Assembly: GCF_025736875.1 (NCBI RefSeq)
Contig: NZ_CP107052.1
Span: forward strand, 2,064,501-2,128,500
Direction of reading: 5' to 3'
Length of the DNA stretch: 64,000 nt
DNA from: Candidatus Kirkpatrickella diaphorinae
GTDB taxonomy: Bacteria > Pseudomonadota > Alphaproteobacteria > Acetobacterales > Acetobacteraceae
Part shown: piece by piece, positions 17,435 through 25,159 of the stretch
Layout: each line of letters opens with the position of its first letter
Position numbering within the stretch: the first letter of the stretch is position 1
The notes under the pieces: generated by a model
What the model was told of the DNA's origin: nothing
Databases searched by the model: none
What the model saw: only the letters and a program-made list of their open reading frames with translations
Position numbers and translations under genes: made by a program

Positions 17435-18783
17435 GCGTTAACCTCCCCAACCCGGGGGAAAAGCTGCTGCAACAGGCCCTTCTTATGGGTCTTGAGGGTG
17501 TTGAGCTTTCGGGCCTCGACGGCGATGAGGCCGTCGATAGAGGTGAGGCAGTCGGCGATGCGCTTTTGTTCAGAAATATTCGGCGGACGTGGGGCCTTCA
17601 TTTGTCGCAAATGAGAAGGTCCGAAGTGCTTAATTCCACCGCCAACGGCCGCGCTTTCAGCTTGTCGCTGAAAGAATGGGCTTCCCAAAAAAACTTCGAG
17701 ATAGCTGACATCTAGTCGAGTATTCTTAGGTTTGAAGCGTATAAGACCGGTATAAAATACGGCACCTGCCGCGACCTCATCAACGATAGCCGGACGCCCG
17801 AGGGACGCACTACATGAAACGAGGATGTCACCAACTTCCAATCGGAAGTGAGACCACTTCTTCGCAACCTTTTCAGGATCTAGGTGGTTGCATCCTTTGA
17901 GAGATACGCTGCGTTCAATGAGACCTGACAACCGAACTAATGGAACTCCTTCATCGTGGAATTCCACCGCCATAATGCCTGGACCCTCTTGGAAGAAGAT
18001 CAAATCAGCGAAGTTGTCCAGTTTCCACTCTCCCGCCTCACGAAACTCGGGGAAGCGGAGGCGGGGTTGGGTTTCACCTTCTTGGGGGAAAAGCTGCTGC
18101 AACAGGCCCTTCTTGTGGGCTTTCAGCGCCTCCACCTTCCGCCCTTGCGCCTCGATCAGCGCGTCCGTGGAGGCCAGACAGTCCGCGATCTTTTGTTGTT
18201 CGGGGTGTGACGGCAATGGAAGGCGGATATCTTGCAGTCTTCTCGGAGAAATGCCCAAGACCTTCGCGCCCTGCGCTTCCCTCTGAACCTGGCGTCTAAC
18301 CGACACTGATTGAAAAAGGTGTCCGCCAAACCCAACAGCGACTTGCTTTTTCGTTGGGTGAGCAAGAATGGTGTGAAGGCCGGCGACAACCTTCTCGTTG
18401 TTTAAGTAAGTGATCTCCATGCACTTACCGATATCCGCCAAGTCCTCAGAGGCGTCTGCAAGGATTAAATCACCCTCTCTGCAAAAGCTTCCTTCCCTAA
18501 GCGACCCGAGTTCTGCTTCATTCACATATGGAACTATCTCTTTCGTGATGTAAAAATGACTTGAGAACTTTGTATGAATATCTCCGTAGTGGACATTCTT
18601 GATAGAACCGGAAGAATAATTTAGCTTTTCGCGAGACAGGGAGTTATTGCTCCCGAACGAATAAATTTCTCCCATCGGTAAGAGTGCCCATTCTTCCGCC
18701 TCCTTAAACTCGGGGAAGCGCAGTTTGGGCACCAATGCAGACTCACCACGCGTCGCGGCTGGCAATTTTCCCTTACTGCTCAT
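17431..18783 (-). CDS. hsdS: Type I specificity subunit HsdS (system 2)
   Basis: 450 residues from the ATG at 18783, which overlaps the end of hsdR by 11 bases; a start at 18813 would lie deeper in hsdR. Two recognition domains each begin with PEF(K/R)EAxEW (PKLRFPEFKEAEEW and PRLRFPEFREAGEW) and each ends in an EQ(Q/K)(K/R)IADCL coiled-coil tail closing with HKKGLLQQLFP. The recognition segments are more A+T-rich than the conserved parts. The two tails share a 31-base identical DNA repeat. The stop overlaps prrC by ATGA. The DNA target is not predictable. Confidence 0.95.
   Translation of the reverse strand: MSSKGKLPAATRGESALVPKLRFPEFKEAEEWALLPMGEIYSFGSNNSLSREKLNYSSGSIKNVHYGDIHTKFSSHFYITKEIVPYVNEAELGSLREGSFCREGDLILADASEDLADIGKCMEITYLNNEKVVAGLHTILAHPTKKQVAVGFGGHLFQSVSVRRQVQREAQGAKVLGISPRRLQDIRLPLPSHPEQQKIADCLASTDALIEAQGRKVEALKAHKKGLLQQLFPQEGETQPRLRFPEFREAGEWKLDNFADLIFFQEGPGIMAVEFHDEGVPLVRLSGLIERSVSLKGCNHLDPEKVAKKWSHFRLEVGDILVSCSASLGRPAIVDEVAAGAVFYTGLIRFKPKNTRLDVSYLEVFLGSPFFQRQAESAAVGGGIKHFGPSHLRQMKAPRPPNISEQKRIADCLTSIDGLIAVEARKLNTLKTHKKGLLQQLFPRVGEVNA
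17454..18114. repeat. 31-base identical direct repeat inside hsdS (system 2)
   Basis: The copies at 17454-17484 and 18084-18114 are identical and begin GGGGGAAAAGCTGCTGCAAC. On the coding strand they encode KKGLLQQLFP at the end of each conserved coiled-coil. They lie 630 bases apart in the same orientation, so recombination between them would remove or swap one recognition domain while keeping the frame (630 is divisible by three). Confidence 0.9.
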
Positions 18784-21700
18784 AAGCGCTGAGCCCCAAA
18801 ATCTCGCGCCCACTGGTAAGCCTCAACAAAAGCGGCAATAGGTCGGCCATCAGGTCCAGCTCCTTCACCTGCCGCGCCTTCCAATTTAGCTCGAGCGGTT
18901 CCATCAGGTCGGTCAGCGCCTCGCCATCGAAGATCATGCGTTGCAGAATGATGTCGACAAAGCCTCTCAACGCCTCGGTCGCGAGCCCATGCTTGCCCGC
19001 AATGTCCATCAGTTCGGCTGCGATCTTCTCCGCTTTGAAACGGCTGTAGCCATCACGGATGGCCTTTTCGCTGAGCCCCTCGCCCGACTTGAGGGTGTTG
19101 ATATATGCCGCGATATCCTCGCGCTCATCCATGAACTTGGCATCGGACTGCATCAGGCCGATCAGTTCTTCCCGGCTCATCATTTGTTTGCCGGGTGTCG
19201 CCTCGGAGTAGCGGGCGATTAGACCCATGATATAATCATAGTCGATGACAGTTGAAGCAAAGAGGACAAACTCGAAATCTAACTGGTCGGCGTCGGGCGT
19301 CGGCTTGCCCGTCCCCTTGCTCTGCTGACTTCGCAAACGCTGAGCAGTTTCCAGATAGGCCCCGCGAAAGCCGATCAAGTTATCGCGCGGCAAGATCTGG
19401 TCGATCGTTGCGGAATTTTCGGGGGTCAAGTCGGTATATTGATCAAGCTGTGTTTTAAGCCGCTGGACTGCCTTGAAATGCTCGATAAAGGCCGCACGGG
19501 CAGCGTCGCCCTTGAGGTTGGGCACTGCCTCGGGGGCACAATCGAGGCCCTGCGATTTCATGAATGTATCGAGCTTCTGAACGGCGGTCTCCAGCTTCTT
19601 AATGACCACAGGTGCCTTGTCGACCAGCCAGATTTCGCGGGCCTTTTCAGCGGCCGCCTCGCCGGAGAAGAGGGCGATAGCGGCATCGACCGCTCCCTCC
19701 TGCTGGCGGAAGTCGAGGATATTGCCGTAGGGCTTGGTGGCATTCAGCACCCGATTAGTACGCGAGAAGGCTTGGATCAGACCGTGATGCTTGAGGTTTT
19801 TGTCGACGTAAAGCGTGTTCAGGAACTTAGAGTCGAAACCTGTCAGCAACATGTCGACGACAATCGTGATGTCGATCTTGTGGCGCGGCACATCCGGATA
19901 AGCTTTCCGCAGGTCAGCTTCGGGCCATTGCTGGTCTTTAATGCGCTTCTGCACGTCCTGATAATACTGGTCGAACTCGCCGATTTTGTGGTTTGTGCCG
20001 TAATTGGCGTTGTAGTCCGCTAGGATGGCTTTCAGGGCCTCCTTCTTTTTCTCCGGCTCAATCGCGTTGTCTTCCTTCTCCGTCGGCAGATCCTCTTGGA
20101 TCTGCTTTACGTCAGGATCGCCTTCAGCAGGCGGAGAAAAGATGCAGGCGATGTTCAGAGGCTCGAAGCTGGGATCGGTAGCTTGCTTCTTAGCCTGCAT
20201 GATCTTGAAAAGCCCGTGATACTCTATGGCATCATTGATCGACGATGTGGCGAGCAGGGCATTGAACCGGCGCTGAGCGGTGGCCGCATCATGCTTGGAT
20301 AGGATCGCCTCAACAACCGCCCGCTTGGCCAACGGTTCGCCTGGCTTGGGCAGGCGCTTACCCTGCGGTTTAAAGTAGTCGATGTGGAACCGAAGGACGT
20401 TTCCATCTTCAATCGCGTGGGTGATGGTGTAGGTGTGAAGACGCTTATGGAAGAGGTCTTCCGTCGTTTTCATACTCGCTTGTGTATCTTCAATCCTCTG
20501 CTGCGCAGCGTTCTGATCAAAAATGGGCGTCCCAGTAAAGCCGAAGAGTTGGGCGCGCGGGAAGAATTCCGTGATAGCTTTGTGGTTCTCGCCAAACTGT
20601 GAGCGGTGGCATTCATCGAAGATAAACGCAATGCGCTTGTCGCGCAGGGGTTCAAGCTGTTCCTTGAAGCTCTTCCTGCCGTCCTTTTTCTGCTGCTTGT
20701 TGCGCTTGCTATTCCCGCTCAGTGCAAGGCCGAGCTTTTGAATCGTGCAGACGATGACCTTGTCGGTATAATCTTCAGATAGAAGGCGTCGGACGAGGGA
20801 GGCGGTGTCTGTGTTTTCCTCCACGCAACCTTCTTGAAACTTATTGAACTCCTCGCGAGTTTGCCGATCGAGGTCTTTGCGGTCCACGACGAAGAGACAT
20901 TTTTCGATATCTGGATTATCCTTGAGCAAGGTCGATGCCTTGAAGGAGGTAAGCGTCTTGCCGCTTCCCGTCGTGTGCCAGATGTAACCGTTGCCGCAAT
21001 TCTGAGCGATGGAATCGACAATCGCTTTGACCGCGTAAATCTGATACGGCCGCATCATCAGAAGCTTCTGCTCTCCTGCCACCAGAACCATGTAGCGGCT
21101 AATCGTCTGACCGAGGTTACATTTAACGAGGAAGGTCTCAGCGAAGCTATCAAGATGGACAATCTTTTTGTTGTTTAGATCGGCAAACTCGTAGACCGGC
21201 AGGAATCGTTCCTCTACATTGAAGGCGAAGTGGCGCGCATTATTATTTGCAAAATAAATCGTCCGATCGCGATTGCTGACGATGAAAAGCTGAAGAAAGC
21301 ATAAGACCGTCTTGGTATATCCGTTCCCGGGGTCGTTCTTATATTCGACGATCTGTTCCATGGCACGACGTGGGCTGATACCGATGGTCTTGAGTTCAAT
21401 TTGAACAACGGGCACCCCGTTGATCAGAAGAATGACGTCATAGCGATGGTGGCTGTTGTCTGTGTTGATACGAAGCTGATTGACTACTTCAAAGGAATTC
21501 TTGCACCAGTCCTTAGTGTTGACGAGCGTGTAGTTCAGCGGCGTTCCATCATCGCGGGTGAAGCTGTTTCGCTCTCGAAGGATGCGCGCGGCCATGTAGA
21601 CATCCGGCGTAACAATTTCGTCTAGCAGGCGTTGAAATTCTGCATCGGTTAGGCTCACCCGATTCAGCGCCTCAAACTTTGTCCTAAAGTTTGACTCTAA

Positions 21701-21814
21701 AGAAACGCGATCACGGATATCAGGTCGATATCCGTATTTGAGGCTCTCCAATTTAGCTAGAAAGGCCTTTTCAAGATCGCGTTCGGCCTGACCCGTTGGC
21801 ATCGCAGCGCTCAC
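18773..21814 (-). CDS. hsdR: Type I restriction endonuclease subunit HsdR (system 2)
   Basis: 1013 residues, complete. The nuclease domain shows YDVILLINGVPVVQIELKTI with the acidic-ExK core. The motor has Walker A WHTTGSGKTLTS near residue 280, DECHRSQFG near 403, FTGTPIF, and motif VI QAFSRTNRVLN. The C-terminal helical region ends LTSGREILGLSAYEQ. This is the EcoR124/EcoprrI-like type, different from the HsdR of system 1. Its ATG overlaps the stop of the upstream Phd-like antitoxin gene (ATGA), and its end overlaps hsdS. No disruptions are seen. Confidence 0.95.
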   Translation of the reverse strand: MSAAMPTGQAERDLEKAFLAKLESLKYGYRPDIRDRVSLESNFRTKFEALNRVSLTDAEFQRLLDEIVTPDVYMAARILRERNSFTRDDGTPLNYTLVNTKDWCKNSFEVVNQLRINTDNSHHRYDVILLINGVPVVQIELKTIGISPRRAMEQIVEYKNDPGNGYTKTVLCFLQLFIVSNRDRTIYFANNNARHFAFNVEERFLPVYEFADLNNKKIVHLDSFAETFLVKCNLGQTISRYMVLVAGEQKLLMMRPYQIYAVKAIVDSIAQNCGNGYIWHTTGSGKTLTSFKASTLLKDNPDIEKCLFVVDRKDLDRQTREEFNKFQEGCVEENTDTASLVRRLLSEDYTDKVIVCTIQKLGLALSGNSKRNKQQKKDGRKSFKEQLEPLRDKRIAFIFDECHRSQFGENHKAITEFFPRAQLFGFTGTPIFDQNAAQQRIEDTQASMKTTEDLFHKRLHTYTITHAIEDGNVLRFHIDYFKPQGKRLPKPGEPLAKRAVVEAILSKHDAATAQRRFNALLATSSINDAIEYHGLFKIMQAKKQATDPSFEPLNIACIFSPPAEGDPDVKQIQEDLPTEKEDNAIEPEKKKEALKAILADYNANYGTNHKIGEFDQYYQDVQKRIKDQQWPEADLRKAYPDVPRHKIDITIVVDMLLTGFDSKFLNTLYVDKNLKHHGLIQAFSRTNRVLNATKPYGNILDFRQQEGAVDAAIALFSGEAAAEKAREIWLVDKAPVVIKKLETAVQKLDTFMKSQGLDCAPEAVPNLKGDAARAAFIEHFKAVQRLKTQLDQYTDLTPENSATIDQILPRDNLIGFRGAYLETAQRLRSQQSKGTGKPTPDADQLDFEFVLFASTVIDYDYIMGLIARYSEATPGKQMMSREELIGLMQSDAKFMDEREDIAAYINTLKSGEGLSEKAIRDGYSRFKAEKIAAELMDIAGKHGLATEALRGFVDIILQRMIFDGEALTDLMEPLELNWKARQVKELDLMADLLPLLLRLTSGREILGLSAYEQ

Positions 21815-22011
21815 GATTGCGTTGTGCTGTTTGGATTTCGGTCGACCTTCACGTAGTTCACTTCGATGCCTCTCAATCGTCTATATTCCTCAGTGGCCTC
21901 TACAACTGCAACTGGCCTTCTATGTTCGGCCACCGCCACGGGCTCGACACGAGCGAGGTCGAAAAGTCGGCCCAAGCGATATTTTGCATCTTTCGCTTCT
22001 AACGTTTGCAT
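21811..22011 (-). CDS. Phd/YefM-family antitoxin-like DNA-binding protein, no toxin partner
   Basis: 66 residues with the classic Phd/YefM amino half: MQTLEAKDAKYRLGRLFDLA, then PVAVAEHRRPVAVVEATEEY, which forms the dimeric DNA-binding fold. The C-terminal toxin-neutralising tail is short. No RelE/Doc/YoeB-type toxin gene is present nearby; instead its stop overlaps the hsdR start in an ATGA, making it the first gene of the restriction operon. Phd-type proteins repress their own promoters, so it probably controls expression of the hsd-prrC operon; neutralising a toxin product of the same operon is a speculative alternative. The upstream TAAATTACC (22042-22034 on the minus strand) could be the -10 region. 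Confidence 0.85.
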   Translation of the reverse strand: MQTLEAKDAKYRLGRLFDLARVEPVAVAEHRRPVAVVEATEEYRRLRGIEVNYVKVDRNPNSTTQS

Positions 22012-22474
22012 CGACCCAAATCGATTAGGAAAAGGTAATTTATGGCCATTTTGGCCGAATGAGCAATGGGGTGTTGCCTGACATCATGTGGGCTCCCTAA
22101 CACTCTTAATGCCCGCTCGCATTCACGCCATGACTCGACGCTGTATTGGTGACAGTGAGGAACGTCTTCTCCTTGTCATCGCACCGTCACGATATCGAGA
22201 CGAGACCTTACCTGCAGTGGCCGCGGGCGCATATACGTAATGCCTCACCGAAAATTTTCTTGTGCGAGTTGTTAGCCATCGAATATTGGCCTCGGATCTG
22301 TAACAATAGAGTCGGAGCGCGCTCCTATCGTTCCTCATAGTCGGACGAACGGCGGAAAACATGTTGGAGGGCGCCAAATTGGACCTCCCACCTTCCTCCC
22401 AGTCAAGACTTTTCTGTTACAAATACATCGGGTTCAGATTGCACGAGCCTGAGAAATTCATCCCCCACCAACCA
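22012..22474. other. Intergenic region between the restriction operon and tRNA-Leu
   Basis: Should contain the promoter of the antitoxin-hsdR operon at its left end. Otherwise I see no gene; a minus-strand frame over 22123-22377 is rich in Arg and Ser and not protein-like. No copy of the tRNA-Leu 3' end was noticed here. Confidence 0.4.
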
Positions 22475-22560
22475 TGGTGCGAACTATGGGACTTGAACCC
22501 ATACGCCCCGAAGGACTCGAGATTTTAAGTCTCGTGCGTCTACCATTCCGCCAAGCTCGC
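22475..22560 (-). tRNA. tRNA-Leu (anticodon TAA)
   Basis: The acceptor stem GCGAGCT pairs with AGTTCGC (one G-U), followed by discriminator A and an encoded CCA. The D-arm GGCGGAATGGTAGACGC is typical of leucine tRNAs, the anticodon loop CTTAAAA gives TAA at 22527-22525, a long variable arm follows, and the T-arm contains GGTTCAAGTCC. The 3' end faces the defence island on its left, the orientation expected for an island integrated at a tRNA 3' end. Confidence 0.96.
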
Positions 22561-22607
22561 TTTGCAGCTCGCCGTCTAGCATGGGCGGGAGTTTGCGGAA
22601 AGTCTCT

Positions 22608-22952
22608 TTATCGCGCCAGAAGCGCCGCTGTGTTCTTTTTCAGCCATGTCTGATGATGGCGGCGCTGCGTGTCAAACTGGTCGACATAATCCCAGAAATC
22701 CCGGCTGTGATTAAAGTGCTTCAGGTGCCCCAATTCATGGATGATGATACTGTCTCGCACCGTCTCCGGCATCAGGATCAGCCGCCAGCACAGCATGATG
22801 CGCCCTTTTGAGGAGCAACTGCCCCAGCGGCTGCGCGTGTCGCGGATGGTGATGGCGCGGGGTGTGACGCGCATGCGTTCCGCCCAGATGAAAACGCGCG
22901 GGGGCAGTGCCCATTTGGCCTGAGTCATGAGTGGATGGGTCACGCGGCTCAT
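22608..22952 (-). CDS. Short YgjP-like (DUF45) zinc metallopeptidase
   Basis: 114 residues. It contains RDTRSRWGSCSSKGRIMLCW and the zinc site HELGHLKHFNHSRDFW with HExxH and a downstream His, both diagnostic of the YgjP/DUF45 family. Full-length members have roughly 200 or more residues with an N-terminal strand-rich half; here an in-frame stop (that of the preceding ycgN-like gene) lies just upstream of the ATG, so the N-terminal half is absent. It may be a truncated but active core or a relic. It follows the YcgN-like gene by nine bases, in the same direction. Confidence 0.8.
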   Translation of the reverse strand: MSRVTHPLMTQAKWALPPRVFIWAERMRVTPRAITIRDTRSRWGSCSSKGRIMLCWRLILMPETVRDSIIIHELGHLKHFNHSRDFWDYVDQFDTQRRHHQTWLKKNTAALLAR

Positions 22953-22961
22953 AAGCCCGGT

Positions 22962-23477
22962 TCAGACACGTCGCGGCGCTTTGCGCGCCCGTTTCTTCGG
23001 GCGTGGTCGCGCGGATGCGGGGGGGCGCAATGGGTCCTCCCCCGGCCAGTCAACAATATGGCGCTCCAGCGGGCCGGCATAACGTTCACTAATGATCCGC
23101 CCGCGGCCGGAGATCCCCGCCTGGTGCACCGACTCCCGGTTGCCGGTAAGGAGGGGGTGCCAGTCCGGCAAGGGCTTTCCCTCATCCATCAGGCGATAGG
23201 CGCAGCTCGGGGGCAGCCAGTCAATCTCATGCACCATTTTCGGCGTCAGGGCGATGCAGTCCGGCACCTTGCGGAAGCGCTCGCCATATGAAGCGCACTG
23301 ACATGTATTGAGGTCAAGGAGGCGGCAGGCCACGTCGGTAAACATCAGCGTATCCGTGTCCTCATCCCGCAATTTATGCAGACAGCACAGGCCGCAACCA
23401 TCGCAAAGGCGTTCCCATTCGGAAGGGGATAATTCTGAAAGCCGTTTGGTCTCCCAGAAGCGCTCAGTGTTCGTCAT
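22962..23477 (-). CDS. YcgN-family cysteine-cluster protein (UPF0260)
   Basis: 171 residues. The N-terminal [20 protein letters not shown] leads into [12 protein letters not shown], a CxxCGxCC zinc/iron-chelating cluster, with further cysteines in [11 protein letters not shown] and PPSCAYR. The family is widespread in Proteobacteria; metal binding is likely but the biochemical role is unknown. The basic Pro/Arg/Lys-rich C-terminal tail (about the last 20 residues) is longer than usual. It is followed at once by the short metallopeptidase gene. Confidence 0.9.
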   Translation of the reverse strand: MTNTERFWETKRLSELSPSEWERLCDGCGLCCLHKLRDEDTDTLMFTDVACRLLDLNTCQCASYGERFRKVPDCIALTPKMVHEIDWLPPSCAYRLMDEGKPLPDWHPLLTGNRESVHQAGISGRGRIISERYAGPLERHIVDWPGEDPLRPPASARPRPKKRARKAPRRV

Positions 23478-23550
23478 CGTCAGTTACAGGTCCAGTTCAG
23501 GCCGAAATAAGAGGCTTGCCGACGCTGAAGACCATGTTTTTACACTTTAT

Positions 23551-23955
23551 TCAACGCCAGACGATACAGGCAACGCATGTGACGAGAATAAGAAGCGCGG
23601 TCATAATGGCGGCGCGACAATAAAAAGGGACGAAATCAAGTCGAAAACGCTGCCATCCGGATGCGCCCAGCCCCCGCGCTGTGCGGGTGCTTGTCGGGTC
23701 ACGTTGGCGCTGCCGTGCCGCAAGTGGCAGCAGACACAAGGGCGCGGCTGAAATCCCAGCGAGGTAGAAACTCATGTCATCCCGCGACGCGCAGGCAAGC
23801 TGCACAAGCGTGATCGCCATCGCAATACCGGGGAGAAGCAGCAGCAGGCAGAGAACCACCGGCGCCTGACGGTGCAGAATGCGCGCAATGCTCAGCAGGA
23901 GGCTGAAGCTCGCAATACCCAGGATGCACATGGCCACATTCTCAAAGCCGCTCAT
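23551..23955 (-). CDS. Reduced ABC-importer permease-like membrane protein
   Basis: 134 residues from the ATG at 23955, which overlaps the stop of the upstream binding-protein-like gene (ATGA). Hydrophobic segments lie at about 5-25, 33-55, 65-80 and 110-130. The stretch ARGLGASGWQRFRLDFVPFY resembles the cytoplasmic EAA loop of ABC importer permeases (EAAxxLGASxxxxFxxVxLP), followed by CRAAIMTALLIL as in the next transmembrane helix. A normal PotB/PotC permease has about 270 residues with six helices, so this looks like a shrunken relic. The homology to permeases is my inference from the loop and the neighbours. Confidence 0.55.
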   Translation of the reverse strand: MSGFENVAMCILGIASFSLLLSIARILHRQAPVVLCLLLLLPGIAMAITLVQLACASRDDMSFYLAGISAAPLCLLPLAARQRQRDPTSTRTARGLGASGWQRFRLDFVPFYCRAAIMTALLILVTCVACIVWR

Positions 23956-25004
23956 CGTGACTCCACCCATTGTGCGAAACGCTGCTCAAGCGACGTGCCG
24001 TGACGCAGCCAGAAACCATCATCAATAACAAGGAGCGGCGGCGAGGCGGTCTCAAGGTCGCTCGGTATCGTCAGATGTGGGGGTGCGGCCCGCAACTGCC
24101 AGATCGCGGCATTATTCTCCGCCGTGCTGCCATCATGCGGTACCGCTGCCACGTAGTTTTCAGCGAGCATGTTGTCCGTCGCGAAGGCATATAGGTCCTC
24201 CCGCGTGGTGCTGCGCAAAACGAGGATGGATTGTGTCGGCATCAGGCCCATCAAAGCTTCACCATCCTGAATGATGCGCGCGGCATCGCGTGCGTCGCGC
24301 CACCATGTCAGATAAGGCCGGATCTGGTCGAGTTTCTCCAGCGCCCGGCTGACACCCTCATCCGTCGCGAGTTCACGATAAATATCGTGCGGCTTGACGC
24401 CATCGGCCAGAAGCGCGACCTCCATTGTCAGGCGCGGCGACAGGGGTAGAGCCCGCTTACCGGGGTGGCGCGCAATGTTCCAGAAATCACCCCATGACAG
24501 GCTTGCATGTCCCAAGCGCTGACGGTCCCATAGAAGCACGTCACGCACCGCGCCGACTTCGACACTGCAAGGTGATGTGCCACGGGCTGAAAGCGGACGC
24601 TCCGGCGCGATGACACGCAATGCACCATTGAAACAATCCGTGCCGATCCGATAAGCGTCGTCGATAATGATTGGCGGGGAATCAGCCGTCACCGACGATA
24701 TCGCATGATGGGACGATTGCGATTCGATGAAATGATAAGGTCCGGAAAATATCATCGGCGTCGGCATCTCATTGAATAAGGGCGGGACCTGCACGGTAAA
24801 AGCGGGCTTCCTCACCGAAGGTGACGGCAGGGCAACATGCCGCAATTTATGACGTCGCGCCTTGCGGACAGGTTGGCACGGCTTGTGATGGTCACCGCGC
24901 CCGCATTGCACGCCATGCTGAGTCCTTGCCGCCACTGATGACGCGCCGAGGCTGGGCAGGAAGGCGAGTAAGGCGCAAGTAAACAGAAAAAGGGGCAATC
25001 TCAT
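23952..25004 (-). CDS. PotD-like periplasmic substrate-binding protein, degenerate
   Basis: 350 residues from the ATG at 25004 (MRLPLFLFTCALLAFLPSLG), a clear signal peptide; a TTG five codons upstream is less likely. After a basic, proline-rich linker, the middle resembles the polyamine-binding family: WGDFWNIARHPGKRALPLSP, MEVALLADGVKPHDIYRELA, and ALEKLDQIRPYLTWWRDA. The N-terminal lobe of PotD-type proteins is short or replaced, so ligand binding may be lost or changed. It sits between a pseudo-ATPase gene and a shrunken permease gene, forming what was an ABC importer operon. Confidence 0.7.
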   Translation of the reverse strand: MRLPLFLFTCALLAFLPSLGASSVAARTQHGVQCGRGDHHKPCQPVRKARRHKLRHVALPSPSVRKPAFTVQVPPLFNEMPTPMIFSGPYHFIESQSSHHAISSVTADSPPIIIDDAYRIGTDCFNGALRVIAPERPLSARGTSPCSVEVGAVRDVLLWDRQRLGHASLSWGDFWNIARHPGKRALPLSPRLTMEVALLADGVKPHDIYRELATDEGVSRALEKLDQIRPYLTWWRDARDAARIIQDGEALMGLMPTQSILVLRSTTREDLYAFATDNMLAENYVAAVPHDGSTAENNAAIWQLRAAPPHLTIPSDLETASPPLLVIDDGFWLRHGTSLEQRFAQWVESR

Positions 25005-25015
25005 CCGAAGGGGAT

Positions 25016-25135
25016 TCAATCCTGGCTCCTCGCCACCTGCATGCGGCCCTGCTTCGGAAGTCGGGCCGGAGAGAGCACGTCATCGAGCATCGGAAGGCGT
25101 ATCTGATCCGTGATTGGCGTCGAGAACTGGTACAT
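25016..25135 (-). CDS. Small hypothetical ORF within the degenerate ABC operon
   Basis: A 39-codon frame from the ATG at 25135 (MYQFSTPITDQIRLPMLDDV) to the stop at 25016, preceded by GAGGG at a suitable distance. It fills the gap between the pseudo-ATPase and the binding-protein gene. No family is recognised. It could be a leader peptide, a remnant of a permease gene, or chance. Confidence 0.35.
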   Translation of the reverse strand: MYQFSTPITDQIRLPMLDDVLSPARLPKQGRMQVARSQD

Positions 25136-25159
25136 GGCTGACCCTCTCGTGCCCTCCCT

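Noticed and set aside
22123-22377. 84-codon minus-strand frame between the antitoxin and tRNA-Leu
   Set aside because: Arg/Ser-rich, no start signal, no family.
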